Positions 21,360 to 32,700 of a DNA stretch of 64,000 nucleotides are shown here, in pieces (position 1 is the first letter of the stretch; the number at the start of each line of letters is the position of its first letter). A model generated the notes under the pieces. It saw only the letters and a program-made list of their open reading frames with translations. It was not told where the DNA came from and ran no database searches. This stretch comes from Trichaptum fuscoviolaceum (taxonomy: Eukaryota; Basidiomycota; Agaricomycetes; Hymenochaetales; Trichaptaceae), in assembly GCA_910574455.1 (NCBI GenBank), contig CAJSYZ010000002.1:6387889-6451888 (forward strand), in the 5' to 3' direction. The position numbers were made by a program, and so were the translations under genes.

Positions 21360-23918
21360 ATGGCTGACGAACTGGAGGTTACGACTATAATCCCCACCAG
21401 CCACCACTCCTCCCACTCTACACTCTCTCGACATTCGTCGCATTCTCATCACTCCGCCCGCTCTCTTCACTCTAACGGCGGGCAAGAAGTGATACTCCGC
21501 GCACTCTCCGCCCCCGCTCAGACGACACTACAGACTACTCCGCAGGAGCAAGTCGGTGGTCCGCCAGCTACACCACGGACGCCTAGACTCGAAAATCGTG
21601 CTCGATTTTTCGAAGATATGCGCCCGGGTACCGATCCCAATGCTCAGGCACATTCTCCCTTCTTGCCTGCTCTCGGTAGTGAACATGTCACTCACCGAAC
21701 TACTGACGAACAAGAGCGTCGGCGGACTGCGAACCTTGATGCCCTGCGCAATATGACTCCGGATCTGAGGCAATCCGAAACGCGCATACAATCGGTTTTT
21801 TTCGCAACGACCTCAGTCCACTCCTACTAACCGTCCCTCCTCTGCCTCTCAAGTCCGACACCCTCGCATGTCGGTTAACATCCCCCAACTTCCCCCGATA
21901 CCCGAAGTATCAGAGTCGTCTCGATCCATACAACAAGGCTTTGACACTTCAGTGATCGGCCACTCCGGGACCATCCAACCCCGACATCCAGGTCAACAGT
22001 CGTTCAACGCCCAGCCCGCAGTCGGACAATCGCAACAATACCCCGATCAGCGATACTACCCTTACGGTCCACCCCAGCCGACCGCACCAGGTCAACCCGA
22101 CCCCGGTTCGTTTACTAACCAACCTTCTTATCCACAGATCCAACAACCGCAGCAATACCAACAGTTCTCGCAGTCGTACCCATCGCAAGGTTCGACTCAG
22201 CAATACGCACAGTCGGGCCCTTCCCAGGACCAGGTTCAGCTGTTTTCGCAGTCATACCCCTATCAAGGACAGACTCAACCGTCCGACTTCCGCCCTACCA
22301 CATCTATGCCGACTCCTTCGTCCCAAACATTGCCGGGTTATCGCACATATGATACCTCGCAACACCCACCAGGCTTCGTACCCTATGATAAGCTTCCTGC
22401 TGACCAGAGATATTACCCAGATCGCAAGAGTATCACACCCTTTGCACCCCAGCCTGGTTACGCTCCCCGACCCATGCCGCAGGCACCAATCGAGGATCAA
22501 CACCATCCTCCTACAACGACCGCTCACATCCGCCCCGTCTCGTCTCATCACTCCGACCTCGGCGACATTCAACTTCTGCAACCATCCCCGCAACGCTCTC
22601 TTCATGCGGTAACGAGTACTCTGCCTATGTCCGAAAACGAACTCCGCAGTTCGTCTAGAGCCAGGCCCGCCACTCAACCGACAGCGGCACAGCAACCCTC
22701 GTCTAGGAGAGATAACACCGTAACCTACTCACAATCTTACCCCGCAGAACAACAGCACCAGTCGCATCACACAAACACTCCGTTCCACGACAATCATCAA
22801 TCTCGACCCCAGTCCGCGTACTACGACGGACGTCCGACATTCGCCCAGACTGGTGGACCTCCGAACGGTCCTCCAGGCGGCCCACCCGACGGATCTCCGG
22901 ACGGCGGACCCCCGAGGGGCCCAGTACCCTTCTTTCCACACCCACGTCCAGTACCACCACCACCACCACCCCAACAGGAACAGCAGACGCACAACCGATC
23001 TATGTGACTGCGCCTACTCCACCCCGACGTCCCAGAGCGCCTCGTTATTCTCCACCAGAACCACTCGGTACTCCGAAAGGCAGGGACGGTCGGGAAGCGG
23101 TACGTCGTTTCATCACTAGTCTTCTTCAAATTTTCTTCGTCGACCCCGAGGCGTTCCCAGACGATCGCACTCAAGTAGCCTACGCAGCGACCAACCTTCG
23201 TGAAGGTCCGCTGACGTGGTGGGGCGGGATCATATCCCAAGAGCCGGAGAATCCGATGCTGAGCAACTGGGCACTCTTTGTACAAGAGTTGAACCAATGC
23301 TTCGGTGATCCGCAACTGCAGGCCTCCGCGCAAGATAAAGTGCTTAATGCATATATGCGCGATGACCAGACCATCCAACCCTATAATACCATTTTTGACA
23401 GCTACAGTTGGGATTCCGGCTTCAACGACACCGCCCTCGCCGCTCAGTATTACAAGGGCCTCGCACCACGCATCAAGAATCACCTTGCGATCGTTGGCCG
23501 ACCACTCCAATACCGACTACTTCGCGACAGCGCAATTGCCGCAGACCTTCGGTACTGGCAACGCGAATACGAAAAACGACAGGAGAATCGCTTCTATTCT
23601 CGTCGTACTAACCCAACTACTCCCTCTTCTAGTACACCTACCCAACGACCCGCCGACAAACCAACCACCGACAACCGCAACAACACTGCAGAACGGGCTC
23701 GACGTATGCGAGAGAATTTATGTCTCCGCTGCGGCAAACCGGGTCACGTCGCAAAGGATTGTCCGACCAAAGTCGCTATGGGCCGCATGACCATCCAGGT
23801 CGGCCCCGAACCAGACGACACTTACGTCGACGAGGACATTACCACCGCTATCATTGACGACGATGGCGATGACGATCTCTCACCTGACCCCACCCCTGAC
23901 GATCCGGAAAACTCCTGA
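21360..23918 (+). pseudogene. gag: gag, split over three reading-frame segments
   Basis: Segment 1 is 21360-21830 (ATG start, His/Ser-rich), segment 2 about 21804-23007 (Pro/Gln/Ser-rich), segment 3 about 22950-23918. Segments 1 and 3 share a frame and segment 2 is shifted by one. The first break lies at a seven-T run (21796-21802). The second is probably in the CCA repeat at 22953-22970. Segment 3 has the retrotransposon capsid region (a W-W pair near 23218) and one zinc knuckle CX2CX4HX4C at 23721-23762. The full span is about 850 codons, long for a Gypsy Gag because of the Pro/Gln-rich middle. Either this copy is Gag-defective, or a homopolymer or repeat-length error is present in the assembly. 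Confidence 0.75.
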
Positions 23919-26900
23919 TCGGTCCTGAGGATCTACTGCTACCGCACGACCGAGATCTACTCGACGGCAGTCCCGTTACCGAATTTTCTTATCTCCGCGC
24001 TTCTATTCCGACTAACGCCTTTTACCTTAACCTTTCTATTCCGTCATTATCCGCAACTCCAATTACAGCACTCATTGACTCTGGCGCGTCTGATAACTTC
24101 ATCGACGCTTCTCTATTCCCCGACAATTCCCCACTCGTCGACTCTCTGACCAGTCCCATACTCCTCCAACTCTTCGACGGCACCCCGACCTCCGCCGGTC
24201 CAATCACCCGCCGAACGAAACTCGAGGTCGCATTACCGACTGGCGATCTCCAACAGATCGAATTCCTATTAACTACTCTACACCCTAACGCACAAATTGT
24301 TTTAGGTTTTCCATGGCTGGCCGACAATAATCCACGCATCGACTGGAAAAACCAACAACTCAAGCTTCCGGTACCCCGCTCACCCCGCATCCCTGTCGAG
24401 GACCAAGCCATCCTCGATCATGTTCAAGGTCGCTCAACCGACACGAAAATCATCGATCCCACTCCAACCCCCGACATCAAACTCATCAACGCCGACGCCT
24501 TTACGCTACTCAAAAACCAAGGCACCCCATGCTTTTGCGTTGCACTCTCCGCAATCATGTCCGACAAACCTTCCGTCACTCCGCACATGTCTGCGGACGA
24601 GCGACGGACATTCGAAGAGATTGTTCCCCCTGAATACCATGACTATGCTGACGTCTTCTCGAAAGAAGAAGCTGATATTCTACCCCCTCATAGACCGTAT
24701 GATCATGCTATCGATCTCGAGGAAGGAACCACCCCTCCGTTCGGACCGATCTACTCACTCTCCGAGGTCGAGCTCAAAGCCCTTCGCGAATACATCGACG
24801 ACAACCTCCGCAAAGGGTTTATCCGACCCTCGAACTCCCCTGCCGGGGCTCCGATTCTCTTTGCCAAGAAAAAAGATGGCTCTCTACGCCTCTGCATTGA
24901 TTATCGAGGTCTCAATCGCATCACCCGCAAGAATCGTTATCCCTTACCCCTCATCAACGACCTCCTCGACCAACTCAAATCCGCCAAGGTCTTCACGAAA
25001 ATCGACCTTCGTGCGGGCTATAACAATGTCCGAATTGCCGCGGGTCACGAATGGAAGACCGCGTTTCGGACAAGGTATGGTTCCTTCGAATACTTAGTTA
25101 TGCCATTCGGTATGACAAACTCCCCCGCTACTTTTCAACATTTCATGAACGATATATTTCGGGATATGACGGATCACTTCGTCATTATCTACTTGGACGA
25201 TATTCTCATTTTTTCGTTTGACATTTCTAAACACCGGGAGCACGTCCGCCTGGTCCTTCAACGTCTTCGTGAGCATAATCTACACGCGAAGACAGAGAAG
25301 TGTTCTTTCCACACTGACTCCGTTGAATATCTCGGTTTCATTGTCTCTACTAAGGGTGTCACTATGGACCCAGCTAAGACGAAAGTCATTGCGGCTTGGC
25401 CGATACCGAAGAACGTGAAGGAAGTCCAAGCCTTCCTCGGATTTGCGAACTTCTATCGCCGGTTCATTGATGAGTACTCTCGCATCGTCAAACCCCTTAC
25501 CAATCTCACTAAAAAAGACACTCCGTTCAAATGGTCGGTCGATGCTCAAAACGCATTTGACCGACTCAAGGACGCCTTTTCATGTGCCCCTTTACTTGCT
25601 CATTTTGACCCCGAAGAACCTCTAGTCGTCGAGACCGACGCTTCAGATTTTGCCATCAGTGGCATACTCTCTCAAATTAAAGCGTCGGACAACGACCTTC
25701 ACCCCCTTGCTTTCCACTCCCGATCAATGACGTCCGCCGAACGGAACTACGACATTCACGACAAGGAACTACTTGCCATCGTCGACTGCTTCTACCACTG
25801 GCGCCAGTACCTCGAAGGTGCCCGCCATACCTCGCAGGTCTTTTCCGACCATGAAAACCTCAAACACTTCCGCACCAAACGCCTCCTCAATCGACGCCAG
25901 ACACGGTGGTCCGAACACCTCGAACAATTCGACTTCAACATCAACCACCGATCCGGCAAGCTTGCTCGCAAACCGGACGTCATCACCCGCCGAAGCGACG
26001 TCTATCCGCACGGACTTGATCGTGACGGGTCCGAACCCCTACCGCACGCCATCCTCGGCCCACACCGCTTCCTCGCCAATGCCATCATCGACTCCTCCGT
26101 CATCGCAAACCAGATTGAGGCCGGCCTTGCAACTGACCCAGTCGCACAGGCTCACCTACAGGAGTCCGACCCCGAGAGCGGCAGTCCGACCCTGTTCTCA
26201 GTCGGTGATAATGGTCGGCTCCTCTACGACAAACTTCTCTATGTCCCTGACTACAATGATTTACGTCTACTAATCGTCCAAACTCACCATGATCATAGTC
26301 TAGCAGGCCACCCAGGCGTTCGCAAAACGATCCAACTTATCAAGCGTCGGTATAACTGGCCCCGCCTCGACAAATTCGTCACGGACTTCGTCAAATCATG
26401 CCCGGAATGCAAACGTGCTAAGGCAGTCCGACATAAACCATTCGGACCACTCCGCTTCCTTCCTATTGCCGACCGCCCATGGTCCTCCATTTCCATGGAC
26501 TTCATTGAGGGCCTGCCGCTCAGTGATGGCTTCGACTCCATTCTCGTTATTGTCGACCGTCTCACAAAGATGGCCCTCTTCATTCCTACTCACAAAAACG
26601 TTACCACTCCACAGCTCGCCACCCTGTTCCTCCGCCATGTTTTCTCCAAACACGGAGTCCCGGAAGACATCGTATCCGACAGAGGCCGACACTTCGTCTC
26701 CCGGTTCTGGTCCTCACTCTGCGACGCTCTCGGGATCAAGTCCAACTTATCCACCGCATACCACCCCGAAACCGATGGCCAAACTGAACGGATCAATCAG
26801 ATCCTCGAACAGTACCTCCGCATCTACATCAACTATCAGCAGGACAACTGGATCGATCTTCTGCCTCTAGCGGAATTTGCGTACAACAACACGACGCATT

Positions 26901-27556
26901 CCGCTACCTCTGTTTCCCCATTTTTCGCAAACAAGGGATTCCATCCCCGACTAACCATTGACCCTCACACTTCATCTTCTATCCTAGCAGATCAAGTCGC
27001 AACCGACATTCGAGACCTCCATCAATACCTCAAAGACCAACTTCGCATCACCCTCAACCAGTACCAACAGGCCACCATAACCCGACGCGCACCAATTCCA
27101 CCCTTTGCGGTCGGCGATCTCGTTTGGCTCGACACCCGCAACATCCGCACCAAACGACCCATGAAGAAACTCGACCACAAACGCATCGGTCCTTACCCCA
27201 TTATTGAGGTCGTCTCCACTCATGCCCGCCGCCTGGGCCTACCCCTCGAGCTTAAAGCGATTCACAACGTCTTTCACGTTTCGCTGCTCGAGCCCGACAC
27301 ACCAAACCCCTACCCGACTCGCCATCAATCGCCTCCCCCACCCGTCGAAGTTGACGATAACCTTGAATATGAAGTCGCTGAAATACTGGACTCCAAGTAT
27401 GACCGACGTCGTAAAAAACTAATCTACACCGTTTCATGGCAGGGATACCCGAACCCCACTCTCGAACCCGCCGACCACCTTACCAACGCCTCTGAACTCG
27501 TCGATGAGTTCCACCTTCGGTACCCCGACAAACCCGGACCACATAATATCCGCTAA
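23900..27556 (+). CDS. pol: pol polyprotein: protease, RT, RNase H, integrase, chromodomain
   Basis: The frame is open from 23900 to the stop at 27556 and overlaps the gag end by 16 nt in the -1 frame. Protease motif D-S-G-A is at 24077-24088, upstream of the first internal ATG (24557), so protease needs frameshifting or another start. Counting from 24557 (999 aa): RT active site YLDD at residues 212-215; RNase H first Asp near 361; integrase HHCC zinc region, then D648, D708 and E744, giving 35 residues between the last two (D,D35E); GPY motif; C-terminal chromodomain at about 937-990. All catalytic residues checked are present, so pol appears functional. The chromodomain places it among chromoviruses, which usually target marked chromatin. 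Confidence 0.95.
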   Translation, partial: RSGKLLIGPEDLLLPHDRDLLDGSPVTEFSYLRASIPTNAFYLNLSIPSLSATPITALIDSGASDNFIDASLFPDNSPLVDSLTSPILLQLFDGTPTSAGPITRRTKLEVALPTGDLQQIEFLLTTLHPNAQIVLGFPWLADNNPRIDWKNQQLKLPVPRSPRIPVEDQAILDHVQGRSTDTKIIDPTPTPDIKLINADAFTLLKNQGTPCFCVALSAIMSDKPSVTPHMSADERRTFEEIVPPEYHDYADVFSKEEADILPPHRPYDHAIDLEEGTTPPFGPIYSLSEVELKALREYIDDNLRKGFIRPSNSPAGAPILFAKKKDGSLRLCIDYRGLNRITRKNRYPLPLINDLLDQLKSAKVFTKIDLRAGYNNVRIAAGHEWKTAFRTRYGSFEYLVMPFGMTNSPATFQHFMNDIFRDMTDHFVIIYLDDILIFSFDISKHREHVRLVLQRLREHNLHAKTEKCSFHTDSVEYLGFIVSTKGVTMDPAKTKVIAAWPIPKNVKEVQAFLGFANFYRRFIDEYSRIVKPLTNLTKKDTPFKWSVDAQNAFDRLKDAFSCAPLLAHFDPEEPLVVETDASDFAISGILSQIKASDNDLHPLAFHSRSMTSAERNYDIHDKELLAIVDCFYHWRQYLEGARHTSQVFSDHENLKHFRTKRLLNRRQTRWSEHLEQFDFNINHRSGKLARKPDVITRRSDVYPHGLDRDGSEPLPHAILGPHRFLANAIIDSSVIANQIEAGLATDPVAQAHLQESDPESGSPTLFSVGDNGRLLYDKLLYVPDYNDLRLLIVQTHHDHSLAGHPGVRKTIQLIKRRYNWPRLDKFVTDFVKSCPECKRAKAVRHKPFGPLRFLPIADRPWSSISMDFIEGLPLSDGFDSILVIVDRLTKMALFIPTHKNVTTPQLATLFLRHVFSKHGVPEDIVSDRGRHFVSRFWSSLCDALGIKSNLSTAYHPETDGQTERINQILEQYLRIYINYQQDNWIDLLPLAEFAYNNTTHSATSVSPFFANKGFHPRLTIDPHTSSSILADQVATDIRDLHQYLKDQLRITLNQYQQATITRRAPIPPFAVGDLVWLDTRNIRTKRPMKKLDHKRIGPYPIIEVVSTHARRLGLPLELKAIHNVFHVSLLEPDTPNPYPTRHQSPPPPVEVDDNLEYEVAEILDSKYDRRRKKLIYTVSWQGYPNPTLEPADHLTNASELVDEFHLRYPDKPGPHNIR
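23906..23912 (+). promoter_or_regulatory. Possible -1 frameshift site between gag and pol
   Basis: GGAAAAC, with gag codons GAA and AAC, two codons before the gag stop at 23916. A shift of -1 here enters the pol frame. It fits the X-XXY-YYZ pattern only in its second half, so it is a weak candidate. Confidence 0.3.
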
Positions 27557-27932
27557 GTTGACTATATGCACTTCATTTCCGCATCCGTTTCCATTACCAT
27601 CTCTATTTTTACTCTCAACACATTCCAAATGCTTCTTTCTTTCATCTCCGCGATCTGCACTGCGTTCCAACAACGCTAATCTATTAGACTTCGTCGAAAT
27701 TAAACTTCGATGAGCCTAAACAAGTCATTTTCGGACTTGCGACTCGTTTCAACACGAGTCCGACCCCGTTTTTTTATTTTTCAATGCATTCATCTCCCCC
27801 GCAAATGTTCGGTAACGCATTGCATTTTATGCATTCCAAACTACCGATTACACCAAGAAAAAACTAACTAAAACAGACGACAAGAAGCGGAAATTATTCG
27901 CAATTGTTGTTAAATACTGATAAAAAACCCCT
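27557..27932. other. Convergent 3' ends of pol and the antisense gene
   Basis: No gene. Contains a stem GACTCG...CGAGTC followed by a T-rich run near 27740-27780 and is generally AT-rich, as expected for polyadenylation regions of two converging transcripts. Confidence 0.4.
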
Positions 27933-28057
27933 CTAATCAAACTTCCGTTTCTTCGACGACCCCTCTCCCTTCTCCTCGTCGATGTCCATCCTTTCGAAAT
28001 GGTCCTCCGGGAACCCACCGAACTCATCGTCGAAATTATAGTCATCGAGTTCCTCGA

Positions 28058-28089
<32 letters not shown>

Positions 28090-29532
28090 ACAACGACGAC
28101 GTCCCGCGACTTCCCTTTCCCCGCACGCCGTTTCGCCAAACCGACGAGTTCCTCAACAGTCTGCGCCACGTCCAACTGCGCCCGCTCGAGTCGATCGGTG
28201 AGCCGACGAATCTCGTCCGATGTGCGCGGCGACTCGACATCCTCGCCAACTTTCGCGACATTCTTCTTCTTGTCTAGCAGATAGAATAAGACGGGCTCGA
28301 TACACGAACCCCACAACGTACCCGTCTTTCCATCATCCTTGCGGGCGACCGGTCGCACGGTCGGTTTCGGTAACTTGATCTTCAACGATTGAATGTCTTC
28401 CTCGCCTTCCAGCAAACGCAACAACACCGACCTCGACTTGCCGGACCACGAGCAATGCTTCTTGTCCTTCCCGCACCGTTGACACGCCGACAGCTTGTCC
28501 GAAACCTTCTTTTTCTTCTCCGCTTCACCAGGTTTCGGCCACAACTTCATGAGACATTCTAGGCCACGGGCCTTGCAATTCTCGCAACCGTGTCTCCCGA
28601 CCGGCCCCATCTCCTGATCACCAAACTAACATCAATCACTAACCTCCGAATGACAGACATAGCTACTCACCTCCTTCTTGTCGTCGAGCTCGTCAGCCAC
28701 GTCCGGATAAAACATCCCGGACGCGTCCAACTCCGCCGCCCTCCCCCCTTTTATCTTCCGCACCTCCACCGCATCCATCTGCAGATACGGCAGACCCTTC
28801 GTCGTCCCCCCGCGAGTCGCTGTTGCTGTTGCTGTTGCTGACGCCACTCGACTACCGACCTTCCGGCCATACGTCCGCTGGGGTCTCGCCGCACTTGCTG
28901 TTGTTGCTGTTGCTGCTGCAGCCGGCTCACTCACCACCGACCCTGGCGCATCCGAGACCGACATACTCTTCTTCTCAGCGCGCCTCGTCGGCGTCCGAGC
29001 TGTTGCTGCTGCTGCTGTTGTCACAGACTTCCCTACTAACACAATCAGCACCCTTCTTTTTTTTATCCTCGACAGATTCACTTACCGGTCGACACCGTCC
29101 GACGCGCATTATCATCAAGCCCACTACCGAGGGGTTCCTCCGCCGGGATCGCCTCCATGTCCCAACCGTAGACTCGCCAATTCGGATGCGTCTGCAGCCA
29201 CGAAGCCTCTCGGGTTTCGTACAACGTCACCCAAGGACGCAACTCCGGCATGATAGCGCGCATCGTCTTCGAACCAGCACGCTCAGCGACCTTAGTCTAT
29301 CCGAACCATCAGACAATGTCAAGAACAAGATATTCACTCCACTTACCATCAGATTCGCTATCGCACGACGCTCTGTGGCAGGAGGTTGGGCACCGGGGGT
29401 GCGCCCCGGAAACACCTCTACCCTCTGCATCACAACCGCGATCGCTCTCGCAAACGCCTCGCCGGCCAACACCGTCACGTAGTCGAGGACGGAGTCCCGA
29501 ATATCAACAGAAATAGCGGGTTTCTGAGCCAT
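27933..29532 (-). CDS. Antisense four-exon gene carried by the LTR element (480 aa, Cys-motif protein)
   Basis: Minus-strand exons 29532-29347, 29296-29086, 29035-28671 and 28613-27933. The introns (50, 50 and 57 nt) start GTAAGT, GTAAGT and GTGAGT and end TAG, TAG and CAG. Phases 0, 1 and 0 join exactly into 480 codons. C264-X2-C-X6-C and C298-X2-C-X6-C form a pair like a Zn2Cys6 cluster but with a long 23-residue linker. The third exon is Ala/Thr-rich. The C-terminus has an Asp run (from a GAT/ATC microsatellite near 28055-28090) and ends in a KKRKF basic patch. A nuclear, DNA- or RNA-binding role is inferred from composition only. The gene has its own TATA box and lies opposite to pol, so its introns stay in the element's genomic RNA. 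Confidence 0.75.
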
Positions 29533-29605
29533 GGTAAAAGAAGCAGATGGGATGGTGGTAACAGACGAAATTCAAATTGATACTGACCACCCTCTCCCCC
29601 CCACA

Positions 29606-29613
29606 ATTTTATA
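29606..29613 (-). promoter_or_regulatory. TATA box of the antisense gene
   Basis: TATAAAAT on the minus strand, about 74 bp before the ATG at 29532, placed between the gene and the 3' LTR. Confidence 0.55.
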
Positions 29614-29755
29614 CTCACGTCCGACTCACAAATTTTACCCCAATACTGACGCCATTTTTTTACACCGACCCGACACTCCGCACCCCAATCACCTCCCAAC
29701 ACCTACTTACGCCCACAACGACGTCCATAACCTGCCTCAACGGGGCTCGGCAGTT

Positions 29756-29765
29756 GAAGGGGGAG
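29756..29765 (+). other. Polypurine tract
   Basis: GAAGGGGGAG ending four bases before the 3' LTR, the expected primer for plus-strand DNA synthesis. Confidence 0.75.
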
Positions 29766-29769
29766 CTAC

Positions 29770-30612
29770 TGTCACGACTACACTTTTACCTAACCTTTCC
29801 GAACAGGTACTACGATGTCCGCTCATAGTTCGGCACTCCGACTCGTCTCCACCGAACGGACATCGTGGACAACGTGTGCACGCAGGGATATCAGACTAAT
29901 ATCCATCCCGTGCCAACATCCGCCATAGGCCGAACGCCGGACAATACAATTGGATATCCAATATCCAATACTGTCACTAACCTTTCGCACTAGACATCGG
30001 ATCATAGCCGGGCCGACCGCAAACGTATTACCACGTGCATTCCGCACTACATCCGACGTCATAGGGCCCCGCTACGTACCTGACCGGACCGCCGAAACGG
30101 ACCCTTTTCTATTCTTTCTATCCTGAACATGCCGCATACATGCGATTGCCTCCGTTGTAACCTTCGGCCTCGCATTTACTCCTTTCCCTTTTCATTCATG
30201 CCTTCAACCCGATCCGGACTACGATCGGACATGCGTTTTATCAACAATGTACAAACAGGTCTCAACTATAAAGTCGATACATGTATCGTAGTATAGCTTC
30301 GACTCAAATATCACAAGTCCTAGGGTATCAATACGATACTAGGCCGTTGAGCTCCACCAGACCTTCGTCCGACCTTATACTGCGCGATTCGCAGTCGGGA
30401 TCGACTTATCCCGGTTCTCTCTTAGTTTCCGACTCTTACGTCGAACTGCGTTCGACTCTCTTCTCTATATCTATTAGGCTCCGTAGCCTTGTCCGTGAGT
30501 TCGTGTTAGCTTAACGAAGCTAACGTTTCTTCCTTTATTAGAGCCACCCCTTCGGTCGTCCGTCTTAACAGTCGGACTTCCGTTTCTCAAAGGTCTGAAG
30601 CCCGGTCTGACA
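29770..30612 (+). repeat. 3' LTR (843 bp)
   Basis: Same ends and length as the 5' LTR. It has one extra T near 30107 and lacks one C near 30433 relative to the 5' copy. Confidence 0.96.
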
Positions 30613-30617
30613 TGTAT
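30613..30617 (+). repeat. Target-site duplication of the LTR element, right
   Basis: TGTAT, the partner of 20478-20482. Gene A reading resumes here in the same frame as before the insertion. Confidence 0.95.
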
Positions 30618-32339
30618 CTTCCACTGGCACTCCATTTACCCCTGCCTCTGCCTCCGCCTCTGCATTCACCTCTGCGCCTGTCCCAACCTCTACAAGCGTG
30701 TCTGCAAGTCAGAGCGCAAGCTTCTCTTCGGCTTCGGCCTTCTCGCCCAGCAGTTCGGTGTCAGCGGTCTCTGAGTCTGCGTCTGCGTCTGACTCTGAAT
30801 TGGGCACGGCATCGTTGGTGAGCGCGTCGGCGTCCCCGTCAGCATCGGAGGCGAAGACCAAGACGGGATCACTCGTGCTTTCGGGGACGAAGAGCGTGTC
30901 GACGGCGCGCCATACACGCACGACTGTGGCACCGACGACACGGAGCACGTTTGCGTCTAGCGCGTCTCTGAATGCAAGCGCGACGCCTTCTTCGGCGCCA
31001 GGGTCGTTCCTCTCCGCAGCTTCCTCAAATGCTCCTTTCTCATTTTCAGCATCAGCATCCGGATCTGAGTCCGCAAGCGCACCCGTCAGCGTCAACACGT
31101 CGGTGACGTCACTCGTCCCGAGCTTCTTCACGCCTTCTTCGAGTGCAGAGGCGACGGCGACATCGACGACGACGCTGACGCCGAGCTTCTTCACGCCGTC
31201 GACTGTCATACCCTCGTCTACTGGTATCCAGACATCGAGCCGTGCAAAGCACACTTCAGATTCTTCGCCAGGCAAGACAGTGCACCGGTCGAGCAGCGCA
31301 AGCGCCTCGCAGGCGACGTCCGCCACTGTCTCGGTCTCAGCTTCGGGCAGCTTTTCGGCCACTGCTGTGCCAAATGCGACGGTCTCTGCTTCAGCGCCAG
31401 CGTTCTCAGATTCAGCGTTCTCGGGTCTGTCGTTTTCGGGGAGCGCAGGTTTGCCTAACAGCATGTCGACTGGGTTGCGCCCGAGTCTGTGGAGGCCAGG
31501 GCCCGGCAGCAGAATGAACATGCAAAATCCAGTAGTATATTATGATGTACATATTGTAGTTTATATTAATACAATGTCTTGTTTACACACTATGACCTGA
31601 TGCAGAGAGCACACCAATTAAGATCGACAGTAAGGCGCTGGCGGGTGGGCTGCAGTATGGGCCGACGGCTGGGTGGGTGCCGCTTGTGAGCTGGCTGAAT
31701 GGACCGCAGAAGTATTTACATGGGCGTAATGAGGGAGAGGGATGGAGAATATTGAGGGGCTCGGGGGCTTAGACGCACACCAAGGAATAGTTTGATCTTA
31801 ATGATCTTGCCGTATTGCCCGATCCAGTCATGTAGGAGAGTCGAACCTTATCGAGGGGCTCGGGCTTGCAGGACTTGTTGTACAAGGTGAGTGCTGGGTT
31901 GGTTTGATGTGAGACTAAGTAGTCTTCGGAGGTGCACCAAGGCCGTCTCTGAGATTACCGCCAGCGGTACCTCAACCGCGAAGACTGGATGGTCAGATAT
32001 TAGAGTGTAGACAAGATATTATATTGGTGTTAACTACAGTGCAATATGTACATTATAATACACTAATGAAAGTAAAGGTCGGGCAGAGATAGCACGGCAG
32101 TCAACTTGACGAGCTGCTGATGTGTAGCTTAACTTCTTCTTTGCAGTCGGCGCAGCACCACTAACCTGAGTTCGCGGCCCTTGAGTAAACTGAGTCGGTG
32201 TGCTTCCAGACGTCGAACCAGGCGAGTGATTATGAGCGTATTTCAATCAATAAACAGCGTGATAGCACACCAAGATGATAGAATCCATCTCAGCTTAGGC
32301 TGATGGTCTCGCGAATGTTGGACGCCGTCGTTCTCACTG

Positions 32340-32352
32340 CATCGGGAAAAAG
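32340..32352 (+). repeat. Left terminal inverted repeat
   Basis: CATCGGGAAAAAG, matching the reverse complement of 38988-39000 at 12 of 13 positions. Confidence 0.7.
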
Positions 32353-32700
32353 GCTCCCAAATGGTAGCCGATTTCGGACGATTCCGGCGTATATAATCGG
32401 ATGTCGTCCCGATTTAGCAATATCAGGGAGCTGCCATGCAGACGGCAGATATCATCTGATATCATCATGCTGCCATCTGACAAGGCCTCTGTCGTACTGC
32501 CAGCACTCTGGTAATTAGATTACAGGTATGCTATCGGTCTGATGTAGTTATTAGATACAGCTAGAATCAAATATAAGAGTCTTAAAATCTACCGTATTGA
32601 TGTGTCTGCCCGATAGCTGTTTGTACGAAGGTTATATGAGCTACATTTTCACACAATTGTCTTAACATTGGCATCAGAAGGTGTTCTATTTTCATATAAG

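Larger units (their letters stand above)
20483..30612 (+). mobile_element. Full-length Ty3/Gypsy chromodomain LTR retrotransposon (10,130 bp)
   Basis: Two 843-bp LTRs bound an internal region with gag, protease, RT, RNase H, integrase and chromodomain, in Ty3/Gypsy order. The target duplication TGTAT is at 20478-20482 and 30613-30617, and the uninterrupted target is seen in units 1 and 2. LTR ends are TGTCA and TGACA. The element is unusual in its 2.2-kb segment between pol and the 3' LTR, which carries an antisense spliced gene, and in its self-priming type primer site. The LTRs differ only by two compensating 1-nt indels that I could find, indicating a recent insertion. It disrupts gene A copy 3. 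Confidence 0.97.
18583..31600 (+). pseudogene. Gene A copy 3: reading frame split by an LTR retrotransposon
   Basis: Predicted exons 18583-18610, 18672-19314 and 19386-20482, continuing at 30618-31600 after the insertion. Without the 10,135-bp insertion the exons sum to 2,751 nt, an exact multiple of three (916 aa), so the frame was open when the element landed. Exon 2 differs from copy 2 by many substitutions and in-frame indels. The 3' part, from about 31150, matches the type 2 copies 4 and 5 better than copies 1 and 2. Function unknown. Confidence 0.6.

Noticed and set aside
24022..24411. Minus-strand and other overlapping frames within pol
   Set aside because: They overlap well-defined protease, RT, RNase H and integrase coding sequence and have no independent support.
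28055..28090. ATC/GAT microsatellite as a separate repeat feature
   Set aside because: It lies inside exon 4 of the antisense gene and encodes its Asp run, so it is described there.
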